Assembly (NCBI RefSeq): GCF_038562415.1
Contig: NZ_JBCFBA010000002.1
Location: 144,232-208,231, forward strand
Length of the DNA: 64,000 nt
Reading direction: 5' to 3'
Source of the DNA: Solidesulfovibrio sp.
Lineage (GTDB): Bacteria > Desulfobacterota > Desulfovibrionia > Desulfovibrionales > Desulfovibrionaceae
The notes beneath the pieces are model-generated. The model searched no databases and was not told where the DNA came from. It saw only the letters and a list, made by a program, of their open reading frames with translations. Both the position numbers and the translations under genes were made by a program. Below are positions 34,322 to 41,906 of this stretch, piece after piece (position 1 is the first letter of the stretch; every line of letters starts with the position of its first letter).

Positions 34322-35092
34322 ATGCGCTTCGACTTGAAGTTCTTCTTGAAGGATACCATCCGCAAGATGGTGGATTTTTCCACCACGCCGCAAAACCGGG
34401 GTTTCGTCGCGCCGCCCTTGCAGGAGCCCTATCCGCCGGGGGCGCCGCTTCTTGCCCTGCCCGGGCCGGCCGGGGGCTGGCCCGGCATCGCGGACGTGCC
34501 GCTGGCCAAGGCCATGGCCGCGCGCCGGTCGCGGCGCGTTTTTACCGAGGCGGCGCTGACCCCGGAGGAGCTGGGTTTTCTGCTGTGGGCGACGCAGGGG
34601 CTTCGCAAGGCGCCCGGCCCGGCGGGCTTTCGCACGGTGCCCTCGGCCGGCTGCCGCCACAGCCTGGAGACGTACCTGGCCGTGTTCCGGGTGGCGGGGG
34701 TGGCGCCGGGGCTTTACCGCTACCTGCCCATCGAGCACGCCCTGCTGCCCGAGGGCGAGGTCGAGAACCTGGCGGCGGCGGTTAGCCGGGCCGCCTTCGA
34801 CCAGCGGTTCGTGGCCCGGGGGGCGGCGACCTTTTTCTGGACCACCGTGCCGGAGCGCATGGAGTGGCGCTACGCCGAGGCCTCCTACAAGGTCATCGCC
34901 CTGGACGCCGGCCATGTCTGCCAGAACCTGTACCTGGCCTGCGAAGCCATCGGCGCCGGCACCTGCGCCGTGGCCGCCTACGACCAGGAGGCCTGCGACG
35001 AACTGCTCGGCGTCGACGGCGACAGGGAATTCACCATCTACCTGGCGCCGGTCGGCAAGGTCGCGGCCGACGCAAAGGGAGGCGAGTCATGA
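34322..35092 (+). CDS. SagB/ThcOx-type nitroreductase-family oxidoreductase
   Basis: FMN-dependent oxidoreductase of 256 residues in the nitroreductase superfamily, SagB branch. Family markers are AMAARRSRRVFTEAALTPEELGFLLWATQG (about 63-92), FRTVPSAGCRH (about 101-111), and late KVIALDAGHVCQNLYLACEAIGAGTCAVAAY (about 188-218). SagB itself oxidises azoline rings in peptide toxins. In organisms without a thiazole-peptide cluster, as appears here, the substrate is unknown. The ATG at 34322 follows GAGGGGTGAGG. Its TGA stop overlaps the ATG of the DsrE-like gene, so the two are translationally coupled. Confidence 0.88.
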   Translation: MRFDLKFFLKDTIRKMVDFSTTPQNRGFVAPPLQEPYPPGAPLLALPGPAGGWPGIADVPLAKAMAARRSRRVFTEAALTPEELGFLLWATQGLRKAPGPAGFRTVPSAGCRHSLETYLAVFRVAGVAPGLYRYLPIEHALLPEGEVENLAAAVSRAAFDQRFVARGAATFFWTTVPERMEWRYAEASYKVIALDAGHVCQNLYLACEAIGAGTCAVAAYDQEACDELLGVDGDREFTIYLAPVGKVAADAKGGES

Positions 35093-35436
35093 AAAAGGTG
35101 GCGTTGTTCGCCTTTCGGGGCGATCTGTCCTGCTTCGTGCACGTGCTGCTCAACGCCCTGGATTTCCGGGAGAAGGACTACGAAGTGAAGGTGGTGCTGG
35201 AGGGCGAGGCGACCAGGCTCGTGGCCGAGCTGTCCAAGCCGGACAACCATCTGCATCCGCTTTTCGAGAAGACCAAGGAACTGGGGCTGTTCGCCGGGGT
35301 CTGCCGGGCCTGCTCGCATCAGCTGGGCAGCCAGGAGGCGGCCGTGGCCGAGGGGTTTACCTTGCTCGACGACATGCACGGCCATCCCGGCATGGCCCCT
35401 TATGTCGACAACGGCTTCACCGTCCTCATTTTCTAG
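35089..35436 (+). CDS. DsrE-like small cytoplasmic protein
   Basis: A 115-residue protein resembling DsrE/DsrF-type sulfur-handling proteins: an opening beta strand KKVALFAFRGD, a hydrophobic helix, and the EVKVVLEGEATRLVAEL pattern. A CRAC motif in GVCRACSHQLGS (about 69-80) may supply reactive Cys residues, but it is not the classic single persulfide Cys context. The start ATG shares four bases (ATGA) with the end of the SagB-type gene. The pairing suggests a joint redox role. Assignment to DsrE is moderate. No other dsr genes are near. Confidence 0.72.
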   Translation: MKKVALFAFRGDLSCFVHVLLNALDFREKDYEVKVVLEGEATRLVAELSKPDNHLHPLFEKTKELGLFAGVCRACSHQLGSQEAAVAEGFTLLDDMHGHPGMAPYVDNGFTVLIF

Positions 35437-35466
35437 CGCGCCGTTCTCGTCACACGCCCCGCCCTT

Positions 35467-35527
35467 TACCCCTTCGAGGGGGTCCGGGGGGCATCATGCC
35501 CCCCGGCCGCCGGAGGCATCTTCCCTC
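35467..35527 (-). repeat. Double-hairpin intergenic repeat, copy C (probable terminator)
   Basis: Read on the minus strand it begins with GGGAAGATGCCTCCGGCGGC immediately after the glpX stop. The stem arms are CCGGGGGGC and GCCCCCCGG (within 35484-35506), followed by a CCCCT-TCG-AGGGG small hairpin (35469-35481). The stem bases differ from copies A, B and D but remain paired. Orientation follows glpX transcription. The convergent DsrE-like gene ends at 35436. Confidence 0.78.
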
Positions 35528-36511
35528 CTAATCGTACTTGACGGCGCTGATTTCCATCAGCTTGTCCAGGCGGATGCGCGTTTCGATGCGGCGCATGGTG
35601 CCGGTCTTGCCGCGCATGACCAGGGAGTGGGTGACGGCGTGGCTGCCGGTGAACTGGACGCCGTCGAGGAACGTGCCGCCGGAGATGCCCGTGGCGGCGA
35701 AGTAGGTGTCGTCGCTGGCCACCAGCGTCTCTTCCGTGAAGATGCGGTTGCAATCGATGCCGGCCTCGGCCAGGGCCAGTTTTTCGTCGTCTTTCTGGGG
35801 GTCGAGCCGGGCCAGCAGCCGGCCGCCCAGCGCCCGGATGGCGCAGGCCGAGAGCACGCCCTCGGGCGTGCCGCCCGTGCCCATCATGACGTCCACCACG
35901 TTGTCCGGGTCCACGGCCATGAGCGACCCGGCCACGTCGCCGTCGGTGTGGAGCTGGATGCGCGCCCCAACCGCCCGGATGTCCTCGATGAGCCGCTTGT
36001 GGCGCGGCTTGTCCAGGACGAAGACCACCAGGTCGTCCACGTCCTTGCCGAGCGCCCTGGCGATCTTCCTGAGGTTGTCGCCGACCGGGGCGTCCAGGTC
36101 GGCCACGTCGCGGGCCTGGGCCGGCACGACCAGCTTTTGCATGTAATAGCTGGGCCCGGGGTTGAACATGGAGCCGCGCGGGGCGATGCCGACCACGGAG
36201 ATGGCGTTGGGCCGGCCGTAGGCCAGCAGGTTGGTGCCCTCGACCGGGTCCACGGCCACGTCCACGGCATGGCCCTGGCCGCTGCCCACCCGCTCGCCGT
36301 TATAGAGCATGGGGGCCTCGTCCTTCTCGCCCTCGCCGATGATGATGATGCCCTCGATGGGCAGGGTGTTGAAGGACAGGCGCATGGCGTCCACGGCGGC
36401 CTGGTCGCCGGCGTTTTTGTCGCCGCGCCCCAGCCAGCGCGAGGAACTCAGCGCCGCCGCTTCCGTGACCCGTACCAGATCCAAGCCGAGATTTCTGTCC
36501 GGCGCTTCCAT
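35528..36511 (-). CDS. glpX: Class II fructose-1,6-bisphosphatase
   Basis: Removes the 1-phosphate from fructose 1,6-bisphosphate in gluconeogenesis and sugar-phosphate recycling. The 327-residue protein matches GlpX in length and motifs: NTLPIEGIIIIGEGEKDEAPMLYNGE (about 48-73), DPVEGTNLLAYGRPNA (about 87-102, metal-binding Asp and Glu) and TDGDVAG, with DVMMGTGGTPEGV later. The ATG at 36511 has AAGGAG six bases upstream. The transketolase gene is upstream on the same strand, but a double hairpin and a 32-base palindrome lie between, so the transcript may be attenuated or restarted. Confidence 0.96.
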   Translation of the reverse strand: MEAPDRNLGLDLVRVTEAAALSSSRWLGRGDKNAGDQAAVDAMRLSFNTLPIEGIIIIGEGEKDEAPMLYNGERVGSGQGHAVDVAVDPVEGTNLLAYGRPNAISVVGIAPRGSMFNPGPSYYMQKLVVPAQARDVADLDAPVGDNLRKIARALGKDVDDLVVFVLDKPRHKRLIEDIRAVGARIQLHTDGDVAGSLMAVDPDNVVDVMMGTGGTPEGVLSACAIRALGGRLLARLDPQKDDEKLALAEAGIDCNRIFTEETLVASDDTYFAATGISGGTFLDGVQFTGSHAVTHSLVMRGKTGTMRRIETRIRLDKLMEISAVKYD

Positions 36512-36544
36512 GGAGGCTCCTTTGTGATGAGGGAAGAGTGCGGG

Positions 36545-36578
36545 GAGGAAACCCTTTTTTGAAAAAAAGGGTTTCCTC
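36545..36578 (-). promoter_or_regulatory. A/T-centred hairpin in the glpX leader
   Basis: Arms GAGGAAACCCTTTTTT (36545-36560) and AAAAAAGGGTTTCCTC (36563-36578) are perfectly complementary, with the axis in the A/T tract. It lies 34 bases upstream of the glpX ATG, after the palindrome at 36624. I recall similar sequence being common in Desulfovibrio genomes, which would need checking. It could be an attenuator or a repeat. Confidence 0.5.
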
Positions 36579-36623
36579 TCCGCGCCCCTCCTTCCAAAAA
36601 AACTTTTCAAGGGGGATATACAA

Positions 36624-36655
36624 AACGGCCCCGAAAGTCGACTTTCGGGGCCGTT
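36624..36655. terminator. Perfect 32-base palindrome between tkt and glpX
   Basis: AACGGCCCCGAAAGTC (36624-36639) is followed directly by its reverse complement to 36655, with GTCGAC at the centre. It can form a very strong hairpin on either strand. On the plus strand the TTTTTG at 36664 is close by. For tkt transcription on the minus strand it lies 129 bases after the stop, behind the double-hairpin copy D, so it looks like a second terminator. Confidence 0.65.
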
Positions 36656-36718
36656 CGGAGGCGTTTTTGTCAAGACTGAGAAGTCGAAGCGACAAAGAGA
36701 AATATCGCAATCGCTGTT

Positions 36719-36784
36719 CCCCCCCTTTCGGGGTGGTCCAGGAGGGGCCCTCGGCCCCTCCTGGCCGCCGGAGGCATTTTTCCC
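36719..36784 (-). repeat. Double-hairpin intergenic repeat, copy D (probable terminator)
   Basis: On the minus strand it reads GGGGAAAAATGCCTCCGGCG directly after the transketolase stop. The stem is CCAGGAGGGGCC (36738-36749) and GGCCCCTCCTGG (36753-36764), a perfect 12 bp, followed by CCCC-TTTC-GGGG (36722-36733). It is the same element as copies A-C and co-oriented with tkt. Confidence 0.8.
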
Positions 36785-38776
36785 CTATTTACCGGCGTAG
36801 GCGGCCTTGATCTTGGCGGCCAGGTTCTCCGGGGTGAAACCGTAGGCTTCGGCCAGCTTGCCGGCCGGAGCCGAGGCGCCGAAGTGGGCGATGCCGAAGA
36901 CCCGGTCGAGGCTGCCGGTGTACTGGCACCACAGTTCCGGCCGCCCGGCTTCCACGGCGAAGCGGAAGGGCACCTCCGGCGGCAGCACGGCCTTTTTGTA
37001 GGCCTCGGGCTGCTCGTTGAAAAGCTCCAGGCAGGGCAGGCTGACCACGCGGATGGCGATCTCCGGCAGGAGCTTGGCCGCGGCCTGGGCCAGGGAGACT
37101 TCCGAGCCCGAGGCGAGCAGGACCATGTCGGGCTTGCCGCCCGGGGCTTCGTCGAGGACATAGCCGCCGGCGGCCACGCCTTCCTTGAGCCCGGGATAAG
37201 CGGCCGGGTCGAGGATGGGCAGGTTCTGGCGGGTGAGCAGCAGGCAGGTCGGCCGCGCCGCCTGGGCCAGGGCCGTCTCCAGGCAGGCGGCGGTCTCGTT
37301 GGCGTCGGCCGGGCGCATGACCAGCATGTTGGGGATCAGGCGCAGGGAGCTCGCCTGTTCGATGGGTTCGTGGGTGGGGCCGTCCTCGCCCACGTAGAAG
37401 GAGTCGTGGGTGAAGACGTGCAGGGCCGGGGCGTGCTGCAAGGCCGCCATGCGCAGGGCGTTTCGGGCGTAGTCCGAGAAGATCAGGAACGTGGCGCTGA
37501 AGGCCGTGAGCCCCCCGTGCAGGGCGATGCCGTTGGTGATGGCCGCCATGGGGAATTCGCGCACGCCGAAGCACAGCGCCCGGCCCAGGCGGTTTTGCTT
37601 GCCGAAGATGCCGGTGGTGTCGCGGAATTTCTCGGTCATGTTGGACGGGTCGAGGTCGGCCGAGCCGCCGACGAAAAGCGGCAGCTGGTCGATGAGGCCG
37701 TTTAAGCAGGCGCCCCAGGCCGAACGGGTGGCCACGGCCTTGGCCGGGTCGAACACCGGCCAGGACAGGGCCCGTTCGCCCCTGGGCCTGGTCGCCTCGC
37801 CCCACAGGGCGGCGAAGGCGCCATCGGCCAGGCGCTGCGAGAGCGCCTTGCCCCAGGCGGCCCGGCCCTCGGCCAGGGCCGGGAAGCGGGCCCGGAAATG
37901 GGATACCACGTCCTCGGGCACGAAAAAGGTTTCGTCCTCGGGCAGGCCCAGGCGCTTTTTGGTGGCCTGGATTTCGGCTTCCTTGAAGGGCGCGCCGTGG
38001 GCCTCGTGGTTGCCCTCCATGGAGAAGGCGCCCTTGGCGATGATGGTGTTGCCGATGATGATGGAGGGCTTGGCCTTCTCGGCCCTGGCCGCGTCCAGGG
38101 CGGCGCGGATGGCGGCGTGGTTGTTGCCGTCGATCTCCACCACGTGCCAGCCCAGGCTTTCGAAGAGCTTCTTGTGGTCCGTGGCGTCGCACACGCTGGT
38201 GGCGCTGGCCAGCTGGACCTTGTTTTTGTCGAACAGCACGATCAGCCGGCCCAGGCCCCACAGGCCGGCCAGGGCGGCCGAGCCGAAAAAGACCGGGGCC
38301 TGGACGTCGCCGTCCGAGGACAGCACATAGGTGTAATGGCCGGCGATGTCCGCGCCCAGGCGGGCGCGCAGCATCTCCTCGGCCACGGCCATGCCCACGG
38401 CCATGGAAAAGCCCTGGCCCAGGGGGCCGGTGGTGCATTCCACGCCCGGGGTTTCGCCGTTTTCCGGATGGCCGGGGGTGCGGCTGCCGAACTGGCGGAA
38501 GGCCTTGAGGTCGTCCATGGTCAGCACGCCGCGAAGGTAAAGCAGGGCGTATTGCAGCATGGACTCGTGGCCGGCCGAGAGCACGAACCGGTCGCGGGCA
38601 AACCAGCCCGTGTCGGCCGGGTCGAAGCGCAGGTAGTCCTTGAACAGGACGTAGGCCATGTCGGCCGAGGACATGGCGCCGCCCGGATGGCCGGACTTGG
38701 CCTTGAAGGTGGCGTCCATGATCAGGCCCTTGACGACGTTTACGGCCTTGACGTCGATGGCGGCGCAATCTTCCAT
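36785..38776 (-). CDS. tkt: Transketolase
   Basis: Transfers two-carbon ketol units between sugar phosphates in the non-oxidative pentose phosphate pathway, using thiamine pyrophosphate. The length of 663 residues is standard. Visible motifs are KSGHPGGAMSSADMAYVLF (about 27-45), GPLGQGFSMAVGMA (about 116-129), the TPP GDG...N motif as SSDGDVQAPVFFG...LIVLFDKNKV (about 153-186), and the transketolase signature with GVREFPMAAITNG near residue 407. It lies 27 bases after rpiB on the same strand, and glpX is downstream, so pentose and hexose phosphate interconversion genes are grouped. Confidence 0.96.
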   Translation of the reverse strand: MEDCAAIDVKAVNVVKGLIMDATFKAKSGHPGGAMSSADMAYVLFKDYLRFDPADTGWFARDRFVLSAGHESMLQYALLYLRGVLTMDDLKAFRQFGSRTPGHPENGETPGVECTTGPLGQGFSMAVGMAVAEEMLRARLGADIAGHYTYVLSSDGDVQAPVFFGSAALAGLWGLGRLIVLFDKNKVQLASATSVCDATDHKKLFESLGWHVVEIDGNNHAAIRAALDAARAEKAKPSIIIGNTIIAKGAFSMEGNHEAHGAPFKEAEIQATKKRLGLPEDETFFVPEDVVSHFRARFPALAEGRAAWGKALSQRLADGAFAALWGEATRPRGERALSWPVFDPAKAVATRSAWGACLNGLIDQLPLFVGGSADLDPSNMTEKFRDTTGIFGKQNRLGRALCFGVREFPMAAITNGIALHGGLTAFSATFLIFSDYARNALRMAALQHAPALHVFTHDSFYVGEDGPTHEPIEQASSLRLIPNMLVMRPADANETAACLETALAQAARPTCLLLTRQNLPILDPAAYPGLKEGVAAGGYVLDEAPGGKPDMVLLASGSEVSLAQAAAKLLPEIAIRVVSLPCLELFNEQPEAYKKAVLPPEVPFRFAVEAGRPELWCQYTGSLDRVFGIAHFGASAPAGKLAEAYGFTPENLAAKIKAAYAGK

Positions 38777-38803
38777 GGGGATCCTCGATGCGGGTAAAAA
38801 GGG

Positions 38804-39259
38804 TTAGATCGGCGCGGCCAGTCCGCACGACTCGATGAGGTCCACGCGGCGCCGGTGGCGGCCGCCCTCGAAGTCCGTGGCCAGGAAGACGTCGGCGATG
38901 GCGGCGGCCAGGCCCACGCCGACGACGCGCTCGCCCAGGCACAGCACGTTGGCGTCGTTGTGCAGCCTGGTCATGCGGGCCAGGTATTCGTTGACGCACA
39001 GGGCGGCCCGGATGCCGGGCATGCGGTTGGCGGCCATGGACATGCCGATGCCCGTGCCGCACACCAGGATGCCGGCGGCCTCGGGCGTGTCCAGGACCCG
39101 GCGGCAGACGAGCTTGGCGAAATCGGGGTAGTCGACGCTTTTGGCCTCGGCCGGGCCGAGGTCGGCCACATCGTGGCCGGCGGCCTGCAGATGGGCGACC
39201 AGGGCGGCCTTGAGCGCCACGCCGGCATGGTCGGAGCCGAGGAAAACGGTTTTGGGCAT
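38804..39259 (-). CDS. rpiB: Ribose-5-phosphate isomerase B
   Basis: Interconverts ribulose 5-phosphate and ribose 5-phosphate. The 151-residue length and motifs fit RpiB: GSDHAGVALK (residues 8-17), the catalytic Cys67 in VCGTGIGMSMAANRMPGIRAA, then NEYLARMTRLHNDANVLCLG. It heads a group with transketolase (27-base gap), and a LolB-like gene ends 56 bases upstream on the same strand. Together they supply pentose phosphates without the oxidative branch. Confidence 0.95.
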   Translation of the reverse strand: MPKTVFLGSDHAGVALKAALVAHLQAAGHDVADLGPAEAKSVDYPDFAKLVCRRVLDTPEAAGILVCGTGIGMSMAANRMPGIRAALCVNEYLARMTRLHNDANVLCLGERVVGVGLAAAIADVFLATDFEGGRHRRRVDLIESCGLAAPI

Positions 39260-39315
39260 GGAAAATGGGCCTCCGGGTTTTGGCGATGGGCGTTGGCCCC
39301 GGCCGGTGGGCGGGG

Positions 39316-40140
39316 CTACAACTCCGGCAGGGACGGCTCGTCCCCACCCGCGTCCAGCGCGCGTTCGACGGCGTTTGGCGGAACCGGCAGTTCCAGGTCG
39401 GCGGCCGGATAGGGCGACGGACGCGCTTGCAGGGTCTTGACGCGAACGGTCAGCGTCGCGCCGCCGGGCGTGGTCAGCGTGAGCTTGCGGGCCACGGGCG
39501 CGGCCATGCCCGGCACGGCCTCGTCGTCCTCGAGGTCGATGCGCCAGGGTTCCACCCCGACGCCGACGAGATGGCGGGGATTGCCGGCGAAGTCAAGGGT
39601 GAGCGAGGTGAAGCGGGCGTTGCCGGAAAAGGCGTACTGGTAGCCGTCGGCGGTTTTTTTGGCCGCGGCGTAGCGGTCGGGCACCAGGGCCCCCAGGCGC
39701 CCCGAGGCCAGTGCGGCCAGTTCGCGCAGGGAAAACGGCAGGGGCATGCCGAGCCTGGCCGCGCCCTGTCGCGTGTCGGCGTGGCGGTAGACGGCGTTTC
39801 GCGACGGGACGTACGCGATGAATTCCTGGCTGTTTTCGAAAAGCGCGGCATAGGCGCCGCCCACGGGCGTGGTCAGGTCCAGGCGGACGGTGCGGCCGTA
39901 GTCGCCGAACAGCCGGTAATTGAGGCGGCCCGAACGGTTGCCCCGGGAAAAGCTCATGGAGCCCGACAGGGAAAAGGCCGGGGCGGGCGGGATGCTCGTC
40001 TGGCCCGCCTGGAAGGTGGCGAAGACGGCCTTGGATTCGTCGGTCAGGGGGGCGGTGGCCGGCTTGCCGGCGCAGCCGGCGAGGAAAAGGGCCAGAGCCA
40101 GGGCGGCCAGCGGGCGAAGCGGCGAGGCGACGGGGCGCAT
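39316..40140 (-). CDS. LolB-like outer-membrane lipoprotein
   Basis: Predicted lipoprotein of 274 residues. The signal ends LALALFLAGC, giving an acylated Cys at about residue 23. The remainder resembles the open beta-barrel of LolB/DUF4292-type proteins: FSLSGSMSFSRGNRSGRLNYRL, then VRLDLTTPVGGAYAALFE, then LTLDFAGNPRHLVGV. LolB inserts lipoproteins into the outer membrane, but proteins of this fold also have other lipid-handling roles. Its ATG follows the stop codon of the TPR lipoprotein gene without any gap, so the two are coupled. No lolA or lolCDE genes are in the window. The fold assignment is moderate. Confidence 0.68.
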   Translation of the reverse strand: MRPVASPLRPLAALALALFLAGCAGKPATAPLTDESKAVFATFQAGQTSIPPAPAFSLSGSMSFSRGNRSGRLNYRLFGDYGRTVRLDLTTPVGGAYAALFENSQEFIAYVPSRNAVYRHADTRQGAARLGMPLPFSLRELAALASGRLGALVPDRYAAAKKTADGYQYAFSGNARFTSLTLDFAGNPRHLVGVGVEPWRIDLEDDEAVPGMAAPVARKLTLTTPGGATLTVRVKTLQARPSPYPAADLELPVPPNAVERALDAGGDEPSLPEL

Positions 40141-41844
40141 TTACAGGGCTCCCAGTTTTTTCTTCACGTCCCCGGGATTGTCCGAGCCGAGCTCCAGGGC
40201 GGTGCGGTAGGCTTTTTGCGCCTCGGCCTTGCGGCCGGCGGCGGCGGTGATGTCGCCGTAGTGCTCCCAGATGACGGCGTCCTTGACATTGTGGCCGATG
40301 GCCCGCTCGATGGCGGCCAGGGCTTCGGCGTTGCGGCCGAGTTTGTGGAGCGTCCAGGCCAGGGAGTCCAGGAAGAAGGGATTGTCGGGCTCCTTGGCCA
40401 GGGCGGTGCGGATCATGCCCAGGGCCTTCTCCAGGTCCTTGCCCTCCTCGGTCAGGGAATAGCCGAGGTAGTTGAGGGCGTCGGGGTTGGTCGGGTCCTT
40501 GGCCACGATGTTTTCCATCACGGCCTTGGCCTCGTCGCGGCGCTTGAGCTTTTCCAGGGACACGCCGTAGCGGTAGAGCAGGTCCATGTCGTCGGGCCAG
40601 GCGGCCACGGCGTCCTTGAGGATGGCCGAGGCCTTGGCCGTTTCGCCGCGCTTGTCGAGGAGGGCGGCTTCCAGGGCCGGGAATTCCTTGCGGTCGGGAA
40701 AGCGCTTGCGGGCCTCGGCGGCCAGGGCCTGGGCGCCGGAGAGGTCGCCCATTTCCGAGGTCAGCTGGATGCGAAAGGACAGGGCCTTGTCGAAATTGGG
40801 GTTTTCCGGCGGCACCTTGGCCAGGATGGCCAGGGCCTCCTTGGGCTTTTTCTCGCCCTCGTAGGCGATGACCGCCTGATAGAAGGGCAGGTCCGGGCTG
40901 TCGGGGATGGCGGCGGCCAGCCGCGCCAGCACCTGGCGGGCCTGCTTGACGTAGCCGGCTTCGAGCAGCGCCGACATGGCGTCCAGGAGCCGGGCCTTGT
41001 CCGGCGGCCCCTCCTCCAGGTACTTGACGGCCCGGTCGGGTTTTTTCTGGCGGATGAGCACGCGGGCGAGCTTGGCCCGGACCTCGGGCGAGTCCTCGTC
41101 CTGGGCGAGCATCTTGCGGTAGCAGTCCTCGGCCCCGGCCAGATCGCCCTTTTCCTCCAAAAGCGCTCCCAGCTCGGTCCAGGCGGCGGTCAGGGCCGCA
41201 TCGGCGGCCACGGCCCGGCGCAGGAGCGCGATGGCCGCGTCCTTGCGGTCAAGCCCCGCCGTGGCCTTGGCCATGAGGTAGAGCGTGGTGGCGTCGCGGC
41301 CGTCCTCGGGGATGCGCGACAGGGCGTCCAGGGCCTCCTGGTGGCGGCCGGATTCCTCCAGCAGCGAGGCCAGCTCCCGCAGGGCCTGGGCGTCGCCCGG
41401 ATGGCCCGTGACGAAGCGTTCCAGGGCGGCCACGGCCGCGTCGGGCAGGCGGCGCATCTGGTAGGCGCTGGCCAGGTACAGGACCAGTTGGCGGGAATCG
41501 GGAAAGGCGGCCGCGGCCGTCTCCAGGGTTCGGGTGGCGGCTTCCCGCTCGTTTTGGCCCCACAGCAGGTTGGCCAGCTCCACGGCCGTCTCCGGCGAGG
41601 GCTGGGACTGGTTGAGCCCGGCCAGGACCTGGGCGGCCTCGTCCTTTTTGCCCTGACGCAGGAGGTCCTGGTAGACCAGGAACTGGTAGGCGCCCTCGGC
41701 CTGGGGCGAGAGGGCCTTGCCGGCGTAGGCCAGCCGGGCCGGCCGGCTGGAGGCGCAGGAGTTGGACAGCAGGCACGGCAAAAGCGCCAGCACCAGCAGC
41801 AAAGGCAGGCGCCCGGTTATGGCGCGTTTGGTCAGTTCGGGCAT
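40141..41844 (-). CDS. Tetratricopeptide-repeat lipoprotein
   Basis: Exported TPR protein of 567 residues from ATG 41844. A hydrophobic leader ends LLSNSC, a slightly unusual lipobox with Ser at -3, so attachment by lipid is likely but not certain. The rest is a long array of 34-residue TPR helices, with clear units such as DPTNPDALNYLGYSLTEEGK and EPDNPFFLDSLAWTLHKLGR in the C-terminal half. Such proteins act as scaffolds in envelope assembly. The stop codon is directly followed by the ATG of the LolB-like gene. The sigma-factor gene ends 62 bases upstream. A role together with the LolB-like protein in outer-membrane biogenesis is an inference. Confidence 0.88.
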   Translation of the reverse strand: MPELTKRAITGRLPLLLVLALLPCLLSNSCASSRPARLAYAGKALSPQAEGAYQFLVYQDLLRQGKKDEAAQVLAGLNQSQPSPETAVELANLLWGQNEREAATRTLETAAAAFPDSRQLVLYLASAYQMRRLPDAAVAALERFVTGHPGDAQALRELASLLEESGRHQEALDALSRIPEDGRDATTLYLMAKATAGLDRKDAAIALLRRAVAADAALTAAWTELGALLEEKGDLAGAEDCYRKMLAQDEDSPEVRAKLARVLIRQKKPDRAVKYLEEGPPDKARLLDAMSALLEAGYVKQARQVLARLAAAIPDSPDLPFYQAVIAYEGEKKPKEALAILAKVPPENPNFDKALSFRIQLTSEMGDLSGAQALAAEARKRFPDRKEFPALEAALLDKRGETAKASAILKDAVAAWPDDMDLLYRYGVSLEKLKRRDEAKAVMENIVAKDPTNPDALNYLGYSLTEEGKDLEKALGMIRTALAKEPDNPFFLDSLAWTLHKLGRNAEALAAIERAIGHNVKDAVIWEHYGDITAAAGRKAEAQKAYRTALELGSDNPGDVKKKLGAL

Positions 41845-41906
41845 GGCCGGCGTCCGATGCGGGGGGGCGTGTCGACGGGCGGCCGTCGGCGCGACGCGTT
41901 CCGCCG

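Noticed and set aside
30611-34915. A very long open frame (1434 codons) on the minus strand
   Set aside because: It runs opposite to desulfoferrodoxin, ferritin and korAB, whose motifs are intact. Composition is the low-complexity His/Gly/Ala pattern expected from the complement of GC-rich genes.
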